Shown piece after piece: positions 52,288 to 62,354 of a stretch of DNA of 64,000 nucleotides (the stretch's first letter is position 1; each line of letters starts with the position of its first letter). Origin of the DNA: Crossaster papposus (taxonomy: Eukaryota; Echinodermata; Asteroidea; Velatida; Solasteridae). The DNA lies in the NCBI GenBank assembly GCA_037893245.1, contig JBAIAA010000865.1, positions 1,659,928 through 1,723,927 on the forward strand, given 5' to 3'. The position numbers were made by a program, and so were the translations under genes. Under the pieces are notes generated by a model. That model was not told the DNA's origin. It worked only from the letters and a program-made list of their open reading frames with translations, and did no database searches.

Positions 52288-53388
52288 GTATATCCACGTG
52301 TATCACTCAGCCTGCTCAGAAGGAACAGCAGAGGTAGAAGACAGAGATAGGGTATATCCACCTGTCTGATCTACACCGCACTCAGCCTGCTCAGAAGGAA
52401 TAGCAGAGCTAGAAGACAGAGATAGAGTATATCCACGTGTCTGATCTACACCCCACTCAGCCTGCTCAGAAGAAACAGCAGAGGTAGAAGACAGAGATAG
52501 AGTATATCCACGTGTCTCACTCAGCCTACTCAGAAGGAACAGCAGAGGTAGAAGACAGAGATAGAGTATATCCACGTGTCTCACTCAGCCTACTCAGAAG
52601 GACCAGCAGAGGTTGAAGACAGATATAGAGTATATCCACGTGTCTGATCTACACCTCACTCAGCCTGCTCAGAAGGAACAGCAGAGGTAGAAGACAGAGA
52701 TAGAGTATATCCACGTGTCTGATCTACACCTCTCTCAGCCTGCTCATAAGGAACAGCAGGGGTAAAAGACAGAGATAGAGTATATCCACGTGTCTCACTC
52801 AGCCTGCACATAATGAACAGCAGAGGTAGAAGACAGAGATAGAGTATATCCACGTGTCTCACTCAGCCTGCTCAGAAGGAACAGCAGAGGTTGAAGACAG
52901 AGATAGATTATATCCACGTGTCTGATCTACACCTCACTTAGCCTGCTCATAAGGAACAGCAGGGATAGAAGACAGAGATATAGTATATCCACGTGTCTCA
53001 CTCAGCCTGCACATAATGAACAGCAGAGGTAGAAGACAGATATAGAGTATATCCACGTGTATCACTCAGCCTGCTCAGAAGGAACAGCAGAGGTAGAAGA
53101 CAGAGATAGGGTATATCCACGTGTCTGATCTACACCGCACTCAGCCTGCTCAGAAGAAACAGCAGAGGTAGAAGACAGAAATAGAGTATATCCACGTGTC
53201 TCTCTCAGCCTGCTCAGAAGGAATAGCAGAGCTAGAAGACAGAGATAGAGTATATCCACGTGTCTGATCTACACCCCACTCAGCCTGCTCAGAAGAAACA
53301 GCAGAGGTAAAAGACAGAGATAGAGTATATCCACGTGTCTCACTCAGCCTACTCAGAAGGACCAGCAGAGGTTGAAGACAGAGATAGA
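52288..53388 (+). repeat. 1165-bp HOR, copy 1
   Basis: Matches 53453-54553 at offset 1165 (fits 10 S + 7 L). It begins with GTGTATCACTCAG and carries CCACCTGTC and GGAATAGCAG. One extra S unit (53389-53452) separates the copies. Its later part has the same unit order as the start of the 1230-bp HOR at 56203. Confidence 0.88.
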
Positions 53389-53452
53389 GTATATCCACGT
53401 GTCTCACTCAGCCTACTCAGAAGGACCAGCAGAGGTAGAAGACAGAGATAGA

Positions 53453-54553
53453 GTATATCCACGTGTATCACTCAGCCTGCTCAGAAGGAACAGCAGAGGT
53501 AGAAGACAGAGATAGGGTATATCCACCTGTCTGATCTACACCGCACTCAGCCTGCTCAGAAGGAATAGCAGAGCTAGAAGACAGAGATAGAGTATATCCA
53601 CGTGTCTGATCTACACCCCACTCAGCCTGCTCAGAAGAAACAGCAGAGGTAGAAAACAGAGATAGAGTATATCCACGTGTCTCACTCAGCCTACTCAGAA
53701 GGAACAGCAGAGGTAGAAGACAGAGATAGAGTATATCCACGTGTCTCACTCAGCCTACTCAGAAGGACCAGCAGAGGTTGAAGACAGATATAGAGTATAT
53801 CCACGTGTCTGATCTACACCTCACTCAGCCTGCTCAGAAGGAACAGCAGAGGTAGAAGACAGAGATAGAGTATATCCACGTGTCTGATCTACACCTCTCT
53901 CAGCCTGCTCATAAGGAACAGCAGGGGTAAAAGACAGAGATAGAGTATATCCACGTGTCTCACTCAGCCTGCACATAATGAACAGCAGAGGTAGAAGACA
54001 GAGATAGAGTATATCCACGTGTCTCACTCAGCCTGCTCAGAAGGAACAGCAGAGGTTGAAGACAGAGATAGATTATATCCACGTGTCTGATCTACACCTC
54101 ACTTAGCCTGCTCATAAGGAACAGCAGGGATAGAAGACAGAGATATAGTATATCCACGTGTCTCACTCAGCCTGCACATAATGAACAGCAGAGGTAGAAG
54201 ACAGATATAGAGTATATCCACGTGTATCACTCAGCCTGCTCAGAAGGAACAGCAGAGGTAGAAGACAGAGATAGGGTATATCCACGTGTCTGATCTACAC
54301 CGCACTCAGCCTGCTCAGAAGAAACAGCAGAGGTAGAAGACAGAAATAGAGTATATCCACGTGTCTCTCTCAGCCTGCTCAGAAGGAATAGCAGAGCTAG
54401 AAGACAGAGATAGAGTATATCCACGTGTCTGATCTACACCCCACTCAGCCTGCTCAGAAGAAACAGCAGAGGTAAAAGACAGAGATAGAGTATATCCACG
54501 TGTCTCACTCAGCCTACTCAGAAGGACCAGCAGAGGTTGAAGACAGAGATAGA
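53453..54553 (+). repeat. 1165-bp HOR, copy 2
   Basis: Near-identical to copy 1; differences are few, for example GGTAGAAAACAG near 53648. After it the array continues L, L, S, S like the 1230-bp HOR, then enters an irregular stretch. Confidence 0.88.
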
Positions 54554-54779
54554 GTATATCCACGTGTCTGATCTACACCTCACTCAGCCTGCTCAGAAGG
54601 AACAGCAGAGGTAGAAGACAGAGATAGAGTATATCCACGTGTCTGATCTACACCTCTCTCAGCCTGCTCATAAGGAACAGCAGGGGTAAAAGACAGAGAT
54701 AGAGTATGTCCACGTGTCTCACTCAGCCTGCACATAATGAACAGCAGAGGTAGAAGACAGAGATAGAGTATATCCACGT

Positions 54780-56202
54780 GTCTCACTCAGCCTGCTCAGA
54801 AGGAACAGCAGAGGTAGAAGACCCAGATAGAGTATATCCACGTGTCTGATCTACACCTCACTCAGCCTGCTCAGAAGGAACAGCATACGTAGAATACAGA
54901 GATAGAGTATATCCACGTGTCTCACTCAGCCTACTCAGAAGGACCAGCAGAGGTTGAAGACAGAGATAGATTATATCCACGTGTCTGATCTACACCTCAC
55001 TCAGCCTGCTCAGAAGGAACAGCAGAGGTAGAATACAGAGATAGAATATATCCACGTGTCTCACTCAGCCTGCTCAGAAGGAACAGCAGAGGTAGAAGAC
55101 AGAGATAAGAGTATATCCACATGTCTCACTCATCCTGCTCAGAAGGAACAGCAGAGGTAGAAGACAGAGATAGAGTATATACACGTGTCTGATCTACACC
55201 TCCCTCAGCCTGCTCAGAAGGAACAGCAGAGTTTGAAGACAGATCATAGAGTATATCCACGTGTCTCACTCAGCCTGCTCAGATGGAACAGCAGAGGTAG
55301 AAGACAGAGATAGAGTATATCTACGTGTCTAATCTACACCCCACTCAGCCTGCTCAGAAGAAACAGCAGAGGTAAAAGACAGAGATAGAGTATATCCACG
55401 TGTCTCACTCAGCCTGCTCAGAAGGAACAGCAGAGGTAGAATACAGAGATAGAGTATATACACGTGTCTGATCTACACCTCACTCAGCCTGCTCAGAAGG
55501 AACAGCAGAGGTTGAAGACAGAGATAGAGTATATCCACGTGTCTCACTCAGCCTGCTCAGATGGAACAGCATAGGTAGAAGACAGAGATAGAGTATATCC
55601 ACGTGTCTCACTCAGCCTGCTCAGAAGGAACAGCAGAGGTACAAAACAGAGATAGAGTATATCCACGTGTCTGATCTAAACCTCACTCAGCCTGCTCAGA
55701 AGGAACAGCAGAGGTAGAAGACAGAGATAGAGTATATCCACGTGTCTCACTCAGCCTGCTCAGGAGGAACAGCAGAGGTAGAAGACAGAGATAGAGTATA
55801 TCCACGTGTCTCACTCAGCCTGCTCAGAAGGAACAGCAGAGGTAGAAGACAGAGATAGAGTATATACACGTGTCTGATCTACACCTCACTCAGCCTGCTC
55901 AGAAGGAACAGCAGATGTTGAAGACAGAGATAGAGTATATCGACGTGTCTCACTCAGCCTGCTCAGAAGGAACAGCATAGATGGAAGACAGATCATAGAG
56001 TATATCCACGTGTCTCACACAGCCTGCTCAGATGGAACAGAAGAGGTAGAAGACAGAGATAGAGTATATCCACGTGTCTGATCTACACCTCACTTAGCCT
56101 GCTCATAAGGAACAGCAGGGGTAGAAGACAGAGATATAGTATATCCAAGTGTCTCACTCAGCCTGCACATAATGAACAGCAGAGGTAGAAGACAGAGATA
56201 GA
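54780..56202 (+). repeat. Irregular leading part of the 1230-bp HOR domain
   Basis: Contains odd units: GAAGACCCAGATAG near 54829, GCATACGTAGAATAC near 54885, a 65-bp unit with an extra A (55046-55110, GATAAGA) and a 76-bp chimeric unit (55175-55250). From about 55320 the order becomes that of units 9-18 of the 1230-bp HOR, including GATCTAAACC, CAGGAGGAAC, AGATGTTGAAG, CACACAGCC and CCAAGTG. Confidence 0.8.
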
Positions 56203-57432
56203 GTATATCCACGTGTATCACTCAGCCTGCTCAGAAGGAACAGCAGAGGTAGAAGACAGAGATAGGGTATATCCACGTGTCTGATCTACACCGCACTCAG
56301 CCTGCTCAGAAGAAACAGCAGAGGTAGAAGACAGAAATAGAGTATATCCACGTGTCTCTCTCAGCCTGCTCAGAAGGAATAGCAGAGCTAGAAGACAGAG
56401 ATAGAGTATATCCACGTGTCTGATCTACACCCCACTCAGCCTGCTCAGAAGAAACAGCAGAGGTAAAAGACAGAGATAGAGTATATCCATGTGTCTCACT
56501 CAGCCTACTCAGAAGGACCAGCAGAGGTTGAAGACAGAGATAGAGTATGTCCACGTGTCTGATCTACACCTCACTCAGCCTGCTCAGAAGGGACAGCAGA
56601 GGTAGAAGACAGAGATAGAGTATATCCACGTGTCTGATCTACACCTCTCTCAGCCTGCTCATAAGGAACAGCAGGGGTAAAAGACAGAGATAGAGTATAT
56701 CCACGTGTCTCACTCAGCCTGCACATAATGAACAGCAGAGGTAGAAGACAGAGATAGAGTATATCCACGTGTCTCACTCAGCCTGCTCAGATGGAACAGC
56801 ATAGGTAGAAGACAGAGATAGAGTATATCCACGTGTCTCATTCAGCCTGCTCAGAAGGAACAGCAGAGGTACAAAACAGAGATAGAGTATATCCACGTGT
56901 CTGATCTAAACCTCACTCAGCCTGCTCAGAAGGAACAGCAGAGGTAGAAGACACAGATAGAGTATATCCACGTGTCTCACTCAGCCTGCTCAGGAGGAAC
57001 AGCAGAGGTAGAAGACAGAGATAGAGTATATCCACGTGTCTCACTCAGCCTGCTCAGAAGGAACAGCAGAGGTAGAAGACAGAGATAGAGTATATACACG
57101 TGTCTGATCTACACCTCACTCAGCCTGCTCAGAAGGAACAGCAGATGTTGAAGACAGAGATAGAGTATATCCACGTGTCTCACTCAGCCTGCTCAGAAGG
57201 AACAGCATAGATGGAAGACAGATCATAGAGTATATCCACGTGTCTCACTCAGCCTGCTCAGATGGAACAGCAGAGGTAGAAGACAGAGATAGAGTATATC
57301 CACGTGTCTGATCTACACCTCACTTAGCCTGCTCATAAGGAACAGCAGGGGTAGAAGACAGAGATATAGTATATCCAAGTGTCTCACTCAGCCTGCACAT
57401 AATGAACAGCAGAGGTAGAAGACAGAGATAGA
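56203..57432 (+). repeat. 18-unit 1230-bp HOR, copy A
   Basis: Walked unit by unit: S L S L S L L S S S L S S L 65 S L S, giving 10 x 64 + 7 x 75 + 1 x 65 = 1230 bp. Markers in order: TATCACTC, CACCGC, GGAATAGC, CACCCC, CCATGTG with GGACCAGC, GTATGTCC, CATAAGG, GCACATAATG, CAGATGG, TACAAAAC, GATCTAAACC, CAGGAGG, plain, AGATGTTG, GATCATAG, CAGATGG, CTTAGCC, CCAAGTG. Confidence 0.95.
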
Positions 57433-59070
57433 GTATATCCACGTGTATCACTCAGCCTGCTCAGAAGGAACAGCAGAGGTAGAAGACAGAGATAGGGTAT
57501 ATCCACGTGTCTGATCTACACCGCACTCAGCCTGCTCAGAAGAAACAGCAGAGGTAGAAGACAGAAATAGAGTATATCCACGTGTCTCTCTCAGCCTGCT
57601 CAGAAGGAATAGCAGAGCTAGAAGACAGAGATAGAGTATATCCACGTGTCTGATCTACACCCCACTCAGCCTGCTCAGAAGAAACAGCAGAGGTAAAAGA
57701 CAGAGATAGAGTATATCCATGTGTCTCACTCAGCCTACTCAGAAGGACCAGCAGAGGTTGAAGACAGAGATAGAGTATGTCCACGTGTCTGATCTACACC
57801 TCACTCAGCCTGCTCAGAAGGAACAGCAGAGGTAGAAGACAGAGATAGAGTATATACACGTGTCTGATCTACACCTCCCTCAGCCTGCTCAGAAGGAACA
57901 GCAGAGTTTGAAGACAGAGATAGAGTATATCCACGTGTCGCACTCAGGCTGCTCAGAAAGAACAGCATAGATGGAAGACAGATCATAGAGTATATCCACG
58001 TGTCTCACTCAGCCTGCTCAGATGGAACAGCAGAGGTAGAAGACAGAGATAGAGTATATCCACGTGTCTCACTCAGCCTGCTCAGAAGGAACAGCATAGA
58101 TGGAAGACAGATCATAGAGTATATCCACGTGTCTCACTCAGCCTGCTCAGATGGAACAGCAGAGGTAGAAGACAGAGATAGAGTATATCTACGTGTCTAA
58201 TCTACACCCCACTCAGCCTGCTCAGAAGAAACAGCAGAGGTAAAAGACAGAGATAGAGTATATCCACGTGTCTCACTCAGCCTGCTCAGAAGGAACAGCA
58301 GAGGTAGAATACAGAGATAGAGTATATACACGTGTCTAATCTACACCTCACTCAGCCTGCTCAGAAGGAACAGCAGAGGTTGAAGACAGAGATAGAGTAT
58401 ATCCACGTGTCTCACTCAGCCTGCTCAGATGGAACAGCATAGGTAGAAGACAGAGATAGAGTATATCCACGTGTCTCACTCAGCCTGCTCAGAAGGAACA
58501 GCAGAGGTACAAAACAGAGATAGAGTATATCCACGTGTCTGATCTAAACCTCACTCAGCCTGCTCAGAAGGAACAGCAGAGGTAGAAGACAGAGATAGAG
58601 TATATCCACGTGTCTCACTCAGCCTGCTCAGGAGGAACAGCAGAGGTAGAAGACAGAGATAGAGTATATCCACGTGTCTCACTCAGCCTGCTCAGAAGGA
58701 ACAGCAGAGGTAGAAGACAGAGATAGAGTATATACACGTGTCTGATCTACACCTCACTCAGCCTGCTCAGAAGGAACAGCAGATGTTGAAGACAGAGATA
58801 GAGTATATCCACGTGTCTCACTCAGCCTGCTCAGAAGGAACAGCATAGATGGAAGACAGATCATAGAGTATATCCACGTGTCTCACACAGCCTGCTCAGA
58901 TGGAACAGCAGAGGTAGAAGACAGAGATAGAGTATATCCACGTGTCTGATCTACACCTCACTTAGCCTGCTCATAAGGAACAGCAGGGGTAGAAGACAGA
59001 GATATAGTATATCCAAGTGTCTCACTCAGCCTGCACATAATGAACAGCAGAGGTAGAAGACAGAGATAGA
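57433..59070 (+). repeat. 1230-bp HOR, copy B (expanded to 1638 bp)
   Basis: Units 1-6 and 9-18 as in copy A. Units 7-8 (139 bp) are replaced by eight units of 547 bp: an L with CTCCCTCAG, then 65, S, 65, S, L (CACCCC), S (GAATAC), L (TAATC). 1230 - 139 + 547 = 1638, as observed. It contains the variant GTCGCACTCAGGCTG near 57938. Confidence 0.92.
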
Positions 59071-60568
59071 GTATATCCACGTGTATCACTCAGCCTGCTC
59101 AGAAGGAACAGCAGAGGTAGAAGACAGAGATAGGGTATATCCACGTGTCTGATCTACACCGCACTCAGCCTGCTCAGAAGAAACAGCAGAGGTAGAAGAC
59201 AGAAATAGAGTATATCCACGTGTCTCTCTCAGCCTGCTCAGAAGGAATAGCAGAGCTAGAAGACAGAGATAGAGTATATCCACGTGTCTGATCTACACCC
59301 CACTCAGCCTGCTCAGAAGAAACAGCAGAGGTAAAAGACAGAGATAGAGTATATCCATGTGTCTCACTCAGCCTACTCAGAAGGACCAGCAGAGGTTGAA
59401 GACAGAGATAGAGTATATCCACGTGTCTGATCTACACCTCTCTCAGCCTGCTCATAAGGAACAGCAGGGGTAAAAGACAGAGATAGAGTATATCCACGTG
59501 TCTCACTCAGCCTGCACATAATGAACAGCAGAGGTAGAAGACAGAGATAGAGTATATCCACGTGTCTCACTCAGCCTGCTCAGAAGGAACAGCATAGATG
59601 GAAGACAGATCATAGAGTATATCCACGTGTCTCACTCAGCCTGCTCAGATGGAACAGCAGAGGTAGAAGACAGAGATAGAGTATATCTACGTGTCTAATC
59701 TACACCCCACTCAGCCTGCTCAGAAGAAACAGCAGAGGTAAAAGACAGAGATAGAGTATATCCACGTGTCTCACTCAGCCTGCTCAGAAGGAACAGCAGA
59801 GGTAGAATACAAAGATAGAGTATATACACGTGTCTGATCTACACCTCACTCAGCCTGCTCAGAAGGAACAGCAGAGGTTGAAGACAGAGATAGAGTATAT
59901 CCACGTGTCTCACTCAGCCTGCTCAGATGGAACAGCATAGGTAGAAGACAGAGATAGAGTATATCCACGTGTCTCACTCAGCCTGCTCAGAAGGAACAGC
60001 AGAGGTACAAAACAGAGATAGAGTATATCCACGTGTCTGATCTAAACCTCACTCAGCCTGCTCAGAAGGAACAGCAGAGGTAGAAGACAGAGATAGAGTA
60101 TATCCACGTGTCTCACTCAGCCTGCTCAGGAGGAACAGCAGAGGTAGAAGACAGAGATAGAGTATATCCACGTGTCTCACTCAGCCTGCTCAGAAGGAAC
60201 AGCAGAGGTAGAAGACAGAGATAGAGTATATACACGTGTCTGATCTACACCTCACTCAGCCTGCTCAGAAGGAACAGCAGATGTTGAAGACAGAGATAGA
60301 GTATATCCACGTGTCTCACTCAGCCTGCTCAGAAGGAACAGCATAGATGGAAGACAGATCATAGAGTATATCCACGTGTCTCACACAGCCTGCTCAGATG
60401 GAACAGCAGAGGTAGAAGACAGAGATAGAGTATATCCACGTGTCTGATCTACACCTCACTTAGCCTGCTCATAAGGAACAGCAGGGGTAGAAGACAGAGA
60501 TATAGTATATCCAAGTGTCTCACTCAGCCTGCACATAATGAACAGCAGAGGTAGAAGACAGAGATAGA
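59071..60568 (+). repeat. 1230-bp HOR, copy C (1498 bp)
   Basis: Compared with copy A, unit 6 (75 bp) is missing and five units (65 + 64 + 75 + 64 + 75 = 343 bp) are added after unit 8. 1230 - 75 + 343 = 1498, as observed. The added units are the same types as those added in copy B, so the two expanded forms are related. Confidence 0.92.
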
Positions 60569-61798
60569 GTATATCCACGTGTATCACTCAGCCTGCTCAG
60601 AAGGAACAGCAGAGGTAGAAGACAGAGATAGGGTATATCCACGTGTCTGATCTACACCGCACTCAGCCTGCTCAGAAGAAACAGCAGAGGTAGAAGACAG
60701 AAATAGAGTATATCCACGTGTCTCTCTCAGCCTGCTCAGAAGGAATAGCAGAGCTAGAAGACAGAGATAGAGTATATCCACGTGTCTGATCTACACCCCA
60801 CTCAGCCTGCTCAGAAGAAACAGCAGAGGTAAAAGACAGAGATAGAGTATATCCATGTGTCTCACTCAGCCTACTCAGAAGGACCAGCAGAGGTTGAAGA
60901 CAGAGATAGAGTATGTCCACGTGTCTGATCTACACCTCACTCAGCCTGCTCAGAAGGAACAGCAGAGGTAGAAGACAGAGATAGAGTATATCCACGTGTC
61001 TGATCTACACCTCTCTCAGCCTGCTCATAAGGAACAGCAGGGGTAAAAGACAGAGATAGAGTATATCCACGTGTCTCACTCAGCCTGCACATAATGAACA
61101 GCAGAGGTAGAAGACAGAGATAGAGTATATCCACGTGTCTCACTCAGCCTGCTCAGATGGAACAGCATAGGTAGAAGACAGAGATAGAGTATATCCACGT
61201 GTCTCATTCAGCCTGCTCAGAAGGAACAGCAGAGGTACAAAACAGAGATAGAGTATATCCACGTGTCTGATCTAAACCTCACTCAGCCTGCTCAGAAGGA
61301 ACAGCAGAGGTAGAAGACAGAGATAGAGTATATCCACGTGTCTCACTCAGCCTGCTCAGGAGGAACAGCAGAGGTAGAAGACAGAGATAGAGTATATCCA
61401 CGTGTCTCACTCAGCCTGCTCAGAAGGAACAGCAGAGGTAGAAGACAGAGATAGAGTATATACACGTGTCTGATCTACACCTCACTCAGCCTGCTCAGAA
61501 GGAACAGCAGATGTTGAAGACAGAGATAGAGTATATCCACGTGTCTCACTCAGCCTGCTCAGAAGGAACAGCATAGATGGAAGACAGATCATAGAGTATA
61601 TCCACGTGTCTCACTCAGCCTGCTCAGATGGAACAGCAGAGGTAGAAGACAGAGATAGAGTATATCCACGTGTCTGATCTACACCTCACTTAGCCTGCTC
61701 ATAAGGAACAGCAGGGGTAGAAGACAGAGATATAGTATATCCAAGTGTCTCACTCAGCCTGCACATAATGAACAGCAGAGGTAGAAGACAGAGATAGA
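60569..61798 (+). repeat. 1230-bp HOR, copy D
   Basis: Same 18 units as copy A, 4366 bp later. Like copy A it has CATTCAGCC in unit 10 (near 61205), absent from copies B and C, so A and D are the closest pair. Confidence 0.93.
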
Positions 61799-62354
61799 GT
61801 ATATCCACGTGTATCACTCAGCCTGCTCAGAAGGAACAGCAGAGGTAGAAGACAGAGATAGGGTATATCCACGTGTCTGATCTACACCGCACTCAGCCTG
61901 CTCAGAAGAAACAGCAGAGGTAGAAGACAGAAATAGAGTATATCCACGTGTCTCTCTCAGCCTGCTCAGAAGGAATAGCAGAGCTAGAAGACAGAGATAG
62001 AGTATATCCACGTGTCTGATCTACACCCCACTCAGCCTGCTCAGAAGAAACAGCAGAGGTAAAAGACAGAGATAGAGTATATCCATGTGTCTCACTCAGC
62101 CTACTCAGAAGGACCAGCAGAGGTTGAAGACAGAGATAGAGTATGTCCACGTGTCTGATCTACACCTCACTCAGCCTGCTCAGAAGGAAGAGCAGAGGTA
62201 GAAGACAGAGATAGAGTATATCCACGTGTCTGATCTACACCTCTCTCAGCCTGCTCATAAGGAACAGCAGGGGTAAAAGACAGAGATAGAGTATATCCAC
62301 GTGTCTCACTCAGCCTGCACATAATGAACAGCAGAGGTAGAAGACAGAGATAGA
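61799..62354 (+). repeat. 1230-bp HOR, copy E (units 1-8 only)
   Basis: Repeats units 1-8 at offset 1230 from copy D, with GGAAGAGCAG near 62188. The order then breaks at 62355. Confidence 0.9.
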
